Shown piece after piece: positions 9,853 through 17,738 of a stretch of DNA of 64,000 bases. How positions within the stretch are numbered: the first letter of the stretch is position 1; every line of letters starts with the position of its first letter. The DNA is from Crystallibacter permensis. Its GTDB lineage: Bacteria > Actinomycetota > Actinomycetes > Actinomycetales > Micrococcaceae. Both the position numbers and the translations under genes were made by a program. The stretch covers positions 62,001 through 126,000 of the forward strand of contig NZ_JAODLR010000008.1 of NCBI RefSeq assembly GCF_025960875.1, written 5' to 3'. The notes beneath the pieces were generated by a model that saw only the letters and a list, made by a program, of their open reading frames with translations, was not told the origin of the DNA and searched no databases.

Positions 9853-11466
9853 CTAGTCCGGGTCGGTATCAAGTTCCGCCATGGCCGCAGTCATCGGATC
9901 ACAGGGGTCCGGATCGTCCTCGCCCAGGCCAACCCGGAACTGGAACATCATGGAATGGTCCTCGTGCGGCAAATTGTGGCAGTGGACCATGTAGCGGCCC
10001 TCATGCGGGCCGAACCTCATGACCAGGTCCACCTTTTCGTTCTCGCCGACGTAGACCACATCCTTGGGCCCGCGCTCCCAGGCGAAAGGCGCCTTGCCGT
10101 TGCGGCTGAGGACCCGGAAGTCGACCAAGTGGATGTGCACCGGGTGGAACCACCCGCCGGACTTGTTCTCGATCTCCCACACTTCAACCGAGTTAAGCGC
10201 CGGATTTGCGCTCGCCAGTTTGAAGTTGCTGGCGATCACGTCTTCCCAGGTGACGCCGTTGAAGGTCCATGGTTCAACCACTCCGTCCTTCTCCAACCGG
10301 AAGCGGCGCTTTTCTTCGGCGTCGTCGTCGGTCAGGGACATGACTTCGCTGTCCACCAGCTTGGTGGGAATGTGGTTCCACTTCGGATCCGATTTCATGT
10401 CGGTGGCGGCAGCAACGACGTCGAACCTCATCACTTTGTTCGTGTGGTCGTAATCGCGGTTGTTGTCGTTCGAGAGGTTCTTCAACTCCACCCGCGTTCC
10501 GGGCGTGTATTTGCTGAAGTCAATCAGGACCTCGTACCGCTCGGCCATGCCATGGCGGAAGTTCTTGACCGACTGCGTTGCCGGCATCAGGCCGCCATCC
10601 GTGCCGACCAGGTGGAAGGGCTGGCCGCTGCTGAGGGCGAACCGGTAGGACCGCGAGATGGAGGCATTCAGGATCCGGAACCGGTAGACGCGCGGCTGGA
10701 CCTGCATCACCGGCCACGGCCGCCCGTTGACCAGGATGACGTCGCCCCACAGGCCGGAACGCTCGCGGTCGTCATAGGCTAAGGAGCCGTTCGCCGCGAA
10801 CATCGCGTCGCTGACCACGAGCGGTACGTCGAAGTCGCCCTGCGGCAGGAGGTCCCGTTCCACCGGATCATGCATCAGATACACACCGGCCAGCCCGGAA
10901 TAGACGTTCTGCGCGGTGTAATGCACGCCGTGGTCGTGGTACCAAAGAGTCCGCGCGGGCTGGAAATTCGGGTACAGGTAGTCCTTGCAGAAGCCCGGCT
11001 GGATGACATCGCTGGCGTAGCCGTCGTAATGCGGCAGCGACGCCGAACCGTGCAGGTGCGTCGATGCCGCCAGCAGGTGGTGGTTCCACTGCGGATGGTT
11101 CTTCGGCATTCTATTGCGCATGTGTACCACGGCCTTGGTGCCCTGGTCCAGCTCGATCGTCGGGCCGGGAAAGATTCCGTTGTAGCCCAGAATGCCCGTC
11201 TTTTTCGTCGGCAGGATCTGGGCCTGCGCTTGTCGCATCGCGATGGTGTAGTGGTTGACCGGGGTGCCGTCGGACTCATACGAGACTGAATCCGGCTTGA
11301 GCTTTGGCGGTCTAGTAAACGCGGCCTTATACGGCCTGGGCATGTCCCGCGAACTGAGTTGGCTCGCTGATTTGGCGGACACGGTGGAAATGGGGACGGT
11401 AACTAATCCGGCCCCGACAACTCCTAGACCTCCCCAGGTGAGGAGTTGTCGTCTTGTTACTGACAT
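9853..11466 (-). CDS. Tat-exported multicopper oxidase (CotA/phenoxazinone-synthase type)
   Basis: This is a 537-residue three-domain cupredoxin oxidase. The N terminus MSVTRRQLLTWGGLGVVGAG has the twin-arginine pattern and a hydrophobic stretch, pointing to Tat export in the folded state. All four copper-binding motifs are visible: STHLHG (type 2/3), WYHDHG, HPVHIHLVDF and HCHNLPHEDHSMM, which carries the type 1 Cys and an axial Met. The domain layout resembles bilirubin oxidase, CotA and phenoxazinone synthase, which oxidise phenols, bilirubin or metals with O2. It lies between a membrane protein and signal peptidase I in one operon. The substrate is unknown. Confidence 0.9.
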   Translation of the reverse strand: MSVTRRQLLTWGGLGVVGAGLVTVPISTVSAKSASQLSSRDMPRPYKAAFTRPPKLKPDSVSYESDGTPVNHYTIAMRQAQAQILPTKKTGILGYNGIFPGPTIELDQGTKAVVHMRNRMPKNHPQWNHHLLAASTHLHGSASLPHYDGYASDVIQPGFCKDYLYPNFQPARTLWYHDHGVHYTAQNVYSGLAGVYLMHDPVERDLLPQGDFDVPLVVSDAMFAANGSLAYDDRERSGLWGDVILVNGRPWPVMQVQPRVYRFRILNASISRSYRFALSSGQPFHLVGTDGGLMPATQSVKNFRHGMAERYEVLIDFSKYTPGTRVELKNLSNDNNRDYDHTNKVMRFDVVAAATDMKSDPKWNHIPTKLVDSEVMSLTDDDAEEKRRFRLEKDGVVEPWTFNGVTWEDVIASNFKLASANPALNSVEVWEIENKSGGWFHPVHIHLVDFRVLSRNGKAPFAWERGPKDVVYVGENEKVDLVMRFGPHEGRYMVHCHNLPHEDHSMMFQFRVGLGEDDPDPCDPMTAAMAELDTDPD

Positions 11467-11512
11467 ATTGAGTCACTTCCCAATGATGACTTTCTGGATC
11501 AGGCTGGGCTGC

Positions 11513-12046
11513 TTAGCCAGCCGTATGATGTTCGACGCCGAGGGAGAGCCGGCTGCCTGCAGCATCTTCGAGGACCAAGGCGATGGCCTTGTCCGGAAGT
11601 TCGAACACCATGGTGGTATTGACGGATTCGCCCTGGGTCAACGTCGTGGAGGACGACGAGGTCCACAGCGGGCCGGGCTTTCCCGAGCCCAATCCGTCAA
11701 CGAAAAATCCTTCCGGAACGAGCGGCAAGCCGGCCTTGTCCAAGGCAGTAAATTGCACCTGGATGCGGACGCGGTGTGCACCATCCTGCGGATCTTTTTG
11801 GAGGGCGGCCACAGGAGAAGGTGGCTGCCATCCATCGCTTTCGAGCGGAATGACCCCGGTAATACTGGCCACTCCACCCTCAACTTCAGCAGATGCACCC
11901 AGCGGAGTACTGGTTCTGACCTCTGCTGTGAGAAACAAGTACCCGAACACAAGTCCGAGCACAGCCACGAGCGCCAAGGGAATGACGATCATGCGACGGC
12001 GGTCGGTTTTTGCCCGGCCGTCAGTGCTGACATTTATTGCTGACAT
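11513..12046 (-). CDS. Single-pass membrane protein with extracytoplasmic domain
   Basis: This is a 177-residue protein with a charged cytoplasmic N terminus (TDRRR), one hydrophobic helix (about 19-39) and a Ser/Thr-rich extracytoplasmic beta domain of about 130 residues. I do not recognise a named family. The pattern of short strands suggests an immunoglobulin-like or cupredoxin-like fold, but no copper ligands stand out. It is the first gene of the operon with the multicopper oxidase (46 bases downstream) and signal peptidase, so it may anchor or assist the oxidase. It is divergent from a SARP regulator. Confidence 0.65.
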   Translation of the reverse strand: MSAINVSTDGRAKTDRRRMIVIPLALVAVLGLVFGYLFLTAEVRTSTPLGASAEVEGGVASITGVIPLESDGWQPPSPVAALQKDPQDGAHRVRIQVQFTALDKAGLPLVPEGFFVDGLGSGKPGPLWTSSSSTTLTQGESVNTTMVFELPDKAIALVLEDAAGSRLSLGVEHHTAG

Positions 12047-12175
12047 GTCGCTATGATTCGCCGAAAACTTGCAAAAAACTTTGGCCGGGCCGCGTTGATT
12101 CCACAGCCTTCCAAGCAGTGCATTTCTTCCCTCAGCACTAGGGTCTGAGGTCCCGGGTCCTTCCCCCCGAATTTG

Positions 12176-12192
12176 AGGGTGTACCTAACCCT
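12176..12192. promoter_or_regulatory. Inverted repeat in oxidase/SARP divergent promoter
   Basis: AGGGT-N7-ACCCT is followed by CCTAACC and CTTAACC heptamers in direct order. SARP regulators bind direct heptamer repeats, so this is a candidate site, but it is short and could be chance. Confidence 0.3.
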
Positions 12193-12282
12193 TAACCATG
12201 GGCTGGTGAACGGGCGCCAGTGCGCCGACTATTAGGTCAGATGCCCGCTAGGGCGTTGGTTTATCGGGGGTTGGGGCACATC

Positions 12283-13233
12283 ATGAACAGATCTATTGGT
12301 CCATCCGTGGGTATTTCCATAAAACTCATCGGTCCTTTGCGCGTGGAGCGTGAGGGGCAGGTATTGACGGCCGCCAAGCTTGGCAGTCCGAAGGCCCGCC
12401 AGATCCTGGAAATCTTGGCACTTCAGCTGGGTCGGCCGGTCCCGCGGGAACAAATCATCAACATTCTCTGGCACGGCAATCCGCCGTCGGCGGCCAGCGC
12501 CACGGTGGAAAGCTATGTCAGTGTCATCCGTAGGAACATCCAGCCAGGGCAGGCGAAAAACGGCCCGCTGCGCACGGATAAGGGAAGCTACATTCTGGAC
12601 CCGAAGCTGGTTCAGGTGGATCTTGACCTATTTGAACGGACCATTGGCGCGGCAGACGGCACCAAGCCGGCGGAGGCCTACCCCAAGCTCGTCAGCGCGT
12701 TGGACCTGGCGTCAGCGCCCTTGCTGAGCGATGAGTTGACCTTCGAATGGGCGGAATCAGCCCGGGCCAGGCACGCGGCGCAGGTCGCCGACTGCAGTGC
12801 CAGGGCAGCCGAGATGGCAGTGAGGCTGGGAAAGACGGACGAAGCCGTGCACTGGGCGCGGCAGGCCGTTGCTGCGGAGCCGCTGAACGAACGCGGGTGG
12901 ACCGCTTTGGTGGATGGGCTGGAACAAGGCGCGCGTTACATCGAAGCGCTGCAGGCCTACGACAACTGCCGGCTGCTGTTCCGACGGGAGCTGCACTGCA
13001 ACCCGGGACCGCTGCTGCAGGCCGCACATGCCCGATTGCTTCGCTGCACCTCAGACGAGGATGCGGAGCTGGATGAGGTGTTGTCAGCGCTGCTCTGCTT
13101 GAACGACCGGGTCAAGAGCCGGACCGGCAAAGCGTGCACGTTGAAACAAGTCGGCGGCTATGACACCACTGTCTACGAGACAGCCGGCAGCGTGATCGAC
13201 TCGTTCCTGCGCAGGGCTCTCGCCTCTGCCTGA
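12283..13233 (+). CDS. SARP-type transcriptional regulator (OmpR-like DNA-binding + BTAD)
   Basis: This is a 316-residue regulator. Residues about 10-105 form a winged-helix domain of the AfsR/SARP type (IKLIGPLRVEREGQVL, then KARQILEILALQLGRPVPREQIINILWHG). Residues about 110-265 form the helical bacterial transcriptional activation domain (VDLDLFERTIG, ALDLASAPLLSDE, RRELHCNPGPLLQAAHARLL). No NB-ARC or TPR extension is present. The open frame begins at 12220, but ATG 12283 places the start a few residues before the fold, preceded by GGGGG/GGGG purine runs. It is divergent from the multicopper-oxidase operon, which is its most obvious target. No secondary-metabolite cluster is nearby. Confidence 0.8.
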   Translation: MNRSIGPSVGISIKLIGPLRVEREGQVLTAAKLGSPKARQILEILALQLGRPVPREQIINILWHGNPPSAASATVESYVSVIRRNIQPGQAKNGPLRTDKGSYILDPKLVQVDLDLFERTIGAADGTKPAEAYPKLVSALDLASAPLLSDELTFEWAESARARHAAQVADCSARAAEMAVRLGKTDEAVHWARQAVAAEPLNERGWTALVDGLEQGARYIEALQAYDNCRLLFRRELHCNPGPLLQAAHARLLRCTSDEDAELDEVLSALLCLNDRVKSRTGKACTLKQVGGYDTTVYETAGSVIDSFLRRALASA

Positions 13234-13351
13234 CGTATTTCCTCTGCCGCGGTCAAAAAAGGCAACGAGGCATTGTGAACGTGATGAGCTCATGCCTAGT
13301 CTTGAAGCGGTGAAGCAGGCGCCGCAACTCCCATTCCTTTGAGAAGGACTA

Positions 13352-13534
13352 ATGGAACATCGTTTGAATGTCTGCGTGTGCCACGATACCGATATGTCAT
13401 CGGTCCACATTCAAGTGGGCGGCTGTGTAACCGTCCGGAACTATAAAGCGCTCCTGCCTGTGTTGGCCCGTACCCAAGGTGAACTAGCGGACAGCAGCCA
13501 GCCGACCAGGCCGGCAGGGCCGGCAGCAGGGTAG
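13352..13534 (+). CDS. Putative 60-residue hypothetical protein
   Basis: This is a short frame MEHRLNVCVCHDTDMSSVHIQ... with a good GAGAAGGA four bases before the ATG, ending eight bases before the next small gene. The segment VHIQVGGCVTVRNYKALLPVLAR vaguely resembles the first strand and helix of a STAS domain, but it is too short to assign. The C terminus is Pro/Ala-rich. Coding status is uncertain. Confidence 0.38.
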   Translation: MEHRLNVCVCHDTDMSSVHIQVGGCVTVRNYKALLPVLARTQGELADSSQPTRPAGPAAG

Positions 13535-13542
13535 GTGTTTCG

Positions 13543-13791
13543 ATGACTGCCAGCAGCCTGCCGCCGGATGCGACCTTCCCCGCGGACCTGACCACGCTTT
13601 CAGATACGCGGCTCCATGTGCTCAACAGCCTGTTGCACAGGCAGTTGGATCTGGAATATCAGCGTGCAGGTTTTCCCGACCGTGAGACCGAATTCCGCGT
13701 CGACGAGATCCGGCAGGAACTCGACCGCAGGGACGCGAATGACCTCCTGCGCAGGGCCACGAACGGACGCCCTGCCGGGGCTCCGGTGTAG
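13543..13791 (+). CDS. Small hypothetical protein
   Basis: This is an 82-residue acidic, mostly helical protein (TRLHVLNSLLHRQLDLEYQ, then DRETEFRVDEIRQELDRRDAND). It has no catalytic motif and no membrane segment. I do not know the function. A heptad-like spacing of Leu and charged residues would allow a helical hairpin. It lies directly in front of the DNA ligase and may be co-transcribed with it. The ligase frame runs antiparallel to nothing here but is open upstream through this gene, which is why the ligase start must lie after 13791. Confidence 0.5.
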   Translation: MTASSLPPDATFPADLTTLSDTRLHVLNSLLHRQLDLEYQRAGFPDRETEFRVDEIRQELDRRDANDLLRRATNGRPAGAPV

Positions 13792-13813
13792 GCGTGGCAG
13801 TCCGGTTCGCTTA

Positions 13814-14824
13814 GTGTCCGACCGCCTGCCGCCGGAGCTGCGGCCACCGCTGGACGTCGCATTGGCCCGTAGTGTCCCGACGATCCCCAAACCGGGCGCC
13901 CTGCCCGGCGGGTGCCTTTTTGAACCCAAATGGGACGGTTACCGGCTCCTCGTCTGCAGGGACGGAGATGCCACGGTCCTGCAGTCCCGCCAGGGGAAGG
14001 ACCTCAACCGCTACTTCCCGGACCTCTTAGCGGCAGCCGCCGTGCAGCTGCCACCTGGATGCCTCGTGGATGGGGAGGCGGTGATCTGGTCGGAGGACCG
14101 GCTGGACTTCTCGCTGTTGCAGCAGCGCCTGAGCGCCTCCGCCCGTTCCTTGCCGCGTCAGGTGCAGGAAAAGCCCGCGCACTTCGTCGCCTTCGATCTT
14201 CTCGCGGTGGCTGGCCACGATATTCGGCAGGAGCCGCTGCGCGACCGCCGCGCCCTGCTTGAGGAGCTGGCCAAGGAATGGTCCGGCCCGTTGGAGCTAT
14301 CCCCGGTAACTGCCGATCCGGAAAAAGCGGTCGTGTGGTTCCGGGATTTGCCGGCAACCGGCGTCGAAGGTCTGGTCATTAAAGGCGCCGGCCAAAGTTA
14401 CGACGGCGGCCAGCGCCAGTGGCTCAAGGTCAAGCACCGGGAAACGCTTGACGTCATCTGCGCAGCCGTCATCGGTCCGATGGCCAAGCCGCAAGCAGTC
14501 GTCGCCGGCCTGCCCATCGATGGCGAGCTACGGATAGTGGGACGGTCCGTTCCGCTCAAGCCGGCAGCGGCAAAGCTTCTGGGGGCGCGGCTGCAGCCAC
14601 CGGCCGGCGAGCATCCATGGCCGCAACGCGTGAAGTCCACCGCGATGGACCGGTTCAACGCAACTCGGGGAGAGACAGAACTTACGCTGATTGAACCCAT
14701 CGTTGTTGAGGTCTCCGCCGATACAGCCTGGTCCGGGCAGTCCTTCCGGCACCCTCTGCGCTACTTGCGTTACCGTGGCGAACTGGACCCGGCCGACGTC
14801 TCGGCGCACCCCGGTAACCCCTGA
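13814..14824 (+). CDS. ATP-dependent DNA ligase (LigC/LigD ligase-domain type)
   Basis: This is a 336-residue nucleotidyltransferase-superfamily ligase. Motif I is EPKWDGYR (adenylated lysine), motif III DGEAVIW, motif IV GVEGLVIKG and motif V WLKVKHRE, followed by an OB-fold domain. The length and layout match the stand-alone actinobacterial LigC-type enzymes that act in end joining or backup repair; no Ku, polymerase or nuclease gene is adjacent. The frame is open from 13616 but overlaps the upstream small gene. GTG 13814 (VSDRLPPELR) gives a normal N terminus but has no strong RBS, so the start is uncertain. Confidence 0.82.
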   Translation: MSDRLPPELRPPLDVALARSVPTIPKPGALPGGCLFEPKWDGYRLLVCRDGDATVLQSRQGKDLNRYFPDLLAAAAVQLPPGCLVDGEAVIWSEDRLDFSLLQQRLSASARSLPRQVQEKPAHFVAFDLLAVAGHDIRQEPLRDRRALLEELAKEWSGPLELSPVTADPEKAVVWFRDLPATGVEGLVIKGAGQSYDGGQRQWLKVKHRETLDVICAAVIGPMAKPQAVVAGLPIDGELRIVGRSVPLKPAAAKLLGARLQPPAGEHPWPQRVKSTAMDRFNATRGETELTLIEPIVVEVSADTAWSGQSFRHPLRYLRYRGELDPADVSAHPGNP

Positions 14825-14883
14825 ATCCGGCTACCTGTTCGGTATCTTTGACGTTTGCTGGCGGTTTGCCTAAAGGGTTAGAT

Positions 14884-14924
14884 CCGGAGTCCGGCGGGCT
14901 GTGGCGAGCCTCGCCGGACTCCGG
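14884..14924. terminator. Hairpin terminator after DNA ligase
   Basis: CCGGAGTCCGGCG (14884-14896) pairs perfectly with CGCCGGACTCCGG (14912-14924) over a 15-base loop, followed by AGTCTTGATC. It lies between the ligase and the convergent esterase. The rest of the 237-base gap shows no feature. Confidence 0.7.
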
Positions 14925-15061
14925 AGTCTTGATCGCTTCGGGACCAGTGTCAGCGGTTTCTGGGGATCAAGACTGGACCCAGCATGCCTTGCCATTCTTT
15001 GAAAATTCTCAGTCCCAAAAATCAATCCCCAAAGGTCCCCCTGTTTTGGGGATGGTCTCGA

Positions 15062-16399
15062 CTACCTTCCGGAAGCTGACCTATAACTCAGCACGTCGGG
15101 GATTTGTCCAGCAACGTCGATTGGGGCGCCGCGGGCGAAATCGGTCCACAACTTTCGAATCTTCTTGCCGTGGGCGTCGACGGCCGCCCATGAAGCTCCA
15201 GATAGCAACCGAGACCCAGCCCAGGCCTGCTCGTTGCCGAACAGCAGTGGCAGGTCGATAGTGTGGGCGGCGCAGTATGGGTTGCCAGGGGCTGCCCAAG
15301 AGATCACGTACGTGTGTGCAGTGCCGCCGGCGCGGGCATGGCGCCTCGCGAACCGGCGGATTGCGCGCGAGTAGACTGCCGCCGTTACGACCTTTACTAC
15401 AGCGCGGCGGATCAATGGCCCGACCAGTGGGACACCGACGACCCGTTGTAGGGCAGGCACAGTGGGGAGATAGAGCCGCGCCTCCTCGGCAGTGTGACCG
15501 ATGAGGATGTCGATGTGCGGAGCTGCCCGATCCCAGGCGGCCTCGATCTCATTCTCGGCGGGCAGGGGGTGATGCCCGTACTGGGTGCCGAATGCCATCT
15601 GCCCCATGAGACCGTATGAAGAAGCGCGCTTCTGGACTTCGGCCTGCAGCGCCACGACCTCGTCTGCTGACATGTCTGTAGTGACGACCTCGGCGGCTTG
15701 CGCCATGGCCGCATTCATCTTGTGGCGGCCGCGGGAGATGCCCAACGGAGGACTTTGGAGAATAGCGCGCCGGAACAAAGAAATGGACGCGGGGACGGCC
15801 ATGAGATGTGCGACGGCGTCACCGCCGGAGGACTGACCAAACAGCGTAACCTGCTCCGGGTCGCCGCCGAAGGCGGAGATATTGCGCTGCACCCAGCGCA
15901 ATGCCTGCAGCTGGTCGAGCAGTCCAAGGTTGGCCGGACGGGCGTCGCCTGAACCCAGATAACCGAACAAGCCCAGCCGGTAAGTTACGGCCACGACCAC
16001 TACTCGCTGTTCTGCCACCAGCCGGGCCGGGTCCATGATGTCTGCGTCGCCGGCCCCGGTGGTGTATGAGCCACCATGGATCCAGACCATCACCGGCAAC
16101 CTTTCATCCACGTGCAGATCGTGGGGCAAGGTCACCGAAAGCCTTTGGCACTGTTCGTCCCGCGGTAAACCGGCCAGCGGGTCTCCGAGGACCTCGGTGA
16201 GGAATCGTGAACGGACTTGTGGGCAGGCCGGCGAAAGCTCCGTGGCCTCAAAAGGTTCCGTCCAGTCCCGCGACGGGACTGGTGCCGCGAATCGGTCGGC
16301 AATTGCATAGGGAATACCGGTCGCCCGAATGACGTTGCCGTCCTCCCAGCCGCATACGGGACCGCAGGGTGGCGTGAACGCGAGCGTTGTCGTGGACAT
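15062..16399 (-). CDS. Carboxylesterase type B family hydrolase
   Basis: This is a 445-residue member of the carboxylesterase/cholinesterase family. Visible motifs are the oxyanion loop MVWIHGGSYTTGAG, the nucleophile elbow LFGQSSGGD and the histidine region AAHTIDLPLLFGN near the C terminus. There is no signal peptide, so an intracellular esterase is likely. The open frame continues upstream to 16609, but the conserved N terminus starts at ATG 16399 (MSTTTLAFTPPCG). The length is slightly below the 490-510 residues usual for bacterial members, mainly through a shortened central part. It is convergent with the ligase and follows the LuxR regulator gene on the same strand by 50 bases. Confidence 0.82.
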   Translation of the reverse strand: MSTTTLAFTPPCGPVCGWEDGNVIRATGIPYAIADRFAAPVPSRDWTEPFEATELSPACPQVRSRFLTEVLGDPLAGLPRDEQCQRLSVTLPHDLHVDERLPVMVWIHGGSYTTGAGDADIMDPARLVAEQRVVVVAVTYRLGLFGYLGSGDARPANLGLLDQLQALRWVQRNISAFGGDPEQVTLFGQSSGGDAVAHLMAVPASISLFRRAILQSPPLGISRGRHKMNAAMAQAAEVVTTDMSADEVVALQAEVQKRASSYGLMGQMAFGTQYGHHPLPAENEIEAAWDRAAPHIDILIGHTAEEARLYLPTVPALQRVVGVPLVGPLIRRAVVKVVTAAVYSRAIRRFARRHARAGGTAHTYVISWAAPGNPYCAAHTIDLPLLFGNEQAWAGSRLLSGASWAAVDAHGKKIRKLWTDFARGAPIDVAGQIPDVLSYRSASGR

Positions 16400-16449
16400 G
16401 CTTCCAATTTCTATCACTGAACGTCGTCGCGGTCCTTCCGAGCAGACCG

Positions 16450-17103
16450 CTAAACCGGCTGGCTCGGTTCCAGCAGCTGCATCCGCCTGGCGACGGCCAC
16501 CGCTTCCAATTGCGTGTGCGCGTCCAGCTTGGACAGAACGGACTTCACATATCCGCGACAGGTGCTGATCGTGACATTCAGCCGCTTGGCTGACGTCTTG
16601 ACGTCGCAACCTTCGGCCAGCAGCGCCAGCACCTGCCGTTCGCGCCTGCTCAGCGTCGGCAGGCCGGGCACGGCGGTGGGTGGCGTAACCGGTACGAGGA
16701 AAGACGGATGGATCACCATGGCGCCCGGTCGAGCGTGCTCGATGGCATCGAACAGCGAATCAACGGTGCCGTGCAGCGGCAGCAGTCCGCAGATACCCAG
16801 GTCCGCCGCACGGCCTAGCAGGTCGTGGGACGGGTGCGCGGTCAGCAGGATGATCCGCGTTGCCGGCGAATCGGACAGGATCTGCTCGGCCGCCTCCAGG
16901 CCCTCCCTATCAGGAAGCCGATAGTCAAGGACCACAGCGTCCGGCTGCACGCCGCGGCACAGCTCGATGCCTTCCGCCGCACTGCCGGCAAAACCTCCGG
17001 ACATGAGGTTGTGGGATGCAAGCGCCCCGGACAGCAGTTCTGCGAACAGCAACTGGCCGCTGATTATCACAATGCATGGACGGTTGTCCGTTGGTTCGTT
17101 CAT
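16450..17103 (-). CDS. NarL/LuxR-type response regulator
   Basis: This is a 217-residue response regulator. The receiver domain (about 10-125) has the phosphorylatable aspartate in DAVVLDYRLPD and a switch Thr in IILLTAHPS. The LuxR helix-turn-helix (about 150-205) starts with LSRRERQVLALLAEGCDVKTSAKRL; the usual VSPSTV is replaced by NVTISTCRGYVKSVLSKL. It is preferred from ATG 17103 (MNEPTDNRPC) over an upstream extension to 17214. No histidine kinase gene is adjacent, so it is an orphan here. The esterase gene lies immediately downstream and could be a target. Confidence 0.82.
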   Translation of the reverse strand: MNEPTDNRPCIVIISGQLLFAELLSGALASHNLMSGGFAGSAAEGIELCRGVQPDAVVLDYRLPDREGLEAAEQILSDSPATRIILLTAHPSHDLLGRAADLGICGLLPLHGTVDSLFDAIEHARPGAMVIHPSFLVPVTPPTAVPGLPTLSRRERQVLALLAEGCDVKTSAKRLNVTISTCRGYVKSVLSKLDAHTQLEAVAVARRMQLLEPSQPV

Positions 17104-17279
17104 TTGAGGGGCCCCCACCCTGTATGACTCAGCCGAGGAGGCGGTCGGGGCTCGTGCCCGAATCTGTGCTGTCTCCATCGGCTGTGGATCATCATCGTGG
17201 CAGCGGCAACTCAAGCGTTGGGCCGGTTCTTGCGCAAAATTGGCTCAAGAAATTCCCGGCGCATCCCGGTGGTAAGGTT

Positions 17280-17296
17280 ATCTATCGAAGATAGAT
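17280..17296 (+). promoter_or_regulatory. Inverted repeat in front of umuDC
   Basis: ATCTATC-GAA-GATAGAT is a 7-bp perfect inverted repeat ending seven bases before the first possible umuD start. The sequence TCGAAG occurs twice (at 17285 and 17297). No GAAC-N4-GTTC actinobacterial LexA box is seen in the 200-base upstream region, so another regulator may act here. Confidence 0.5.
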
Positions 17297-17303
17297 TCGA
17301 AGG

Positions 17304-17738
17304 GTGGCGGCTGCTGTGTTCGGTATGGAGACGCCTTCACCGTCCGGCCCGGGCCCGGAGATTAACGACGGCGGCGGGCCAGGGGATGCGCGCGGGTTCC
17401 CTTCTCCTGCCCAGGACTATTTCCACGGCGGCATCGACCTGAACCGGCATCTGATCCGCGACCGTACCTGCACCTTCATCATGCGGGTGAGTGGCAATTC
17501 CATGGCGGCATCGGGCATCAGCGACGGCGATGAGCTCATTGTGGACCGGTCGCTTACTCCGCGGGACGGCTCCGTGGTTGTGGCCGTAGTTAACGGTGAA
17601 CTGATCATCCGGCGCCTGCATCTTTCCGGCGACCACGTCAGGCTGCAGACGGACGACGGCGCAGTCCCCACCGAAGTGCCCGAGCTCGCCGACTTGAGCA
17701 TCTGGGGAGTCGTCACCCGGTGCCTGCACCATGTCTAG
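17304..17738 (+). CDS. umuD: UmuD-like S24-family protein with altered catalytic dyad
   Basis: This is a 144-residue homologue of the UmuD subunit of DNA polymerase V. It has [20 protein letters not shown] after the cleavage-site region, the serine motif [21 protein letters not shown] (Ser66), and the second beta motif [15 protein letters not shown]. Aligned without gaps to E. coli UmuD (GDSMIDGG 37 residues before EFTVKKL), the catalytic lysine position holds Arg103, and the residue before the cleaved Gly is Arg30 instead of Cys/Ala. GTG 17304 or ATG 17325 could start it. It overlaps umuC by eight bases. Autocleavage may be lost or altered. Confidence 0.82.
   Translation: MAAAVFGMETPSPSGPGPEINDGGGPGDARGFPSPAQDYFHGGIDLNRHLIRDRTCTFIMRVSGNSMAASGISDGDELIVDRSLTPRDGSVVVAVVNGELIIRRLHLSGDHVRLQTDDGAVPTEVPELADLSIWGVVTRCLHHV

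Noticed and set aside
17104-17303. LexA-type SOS box (GAAC-N4-GTTC) before umuDC
   Set aside because: Not present in either strand of this 200-base gap.
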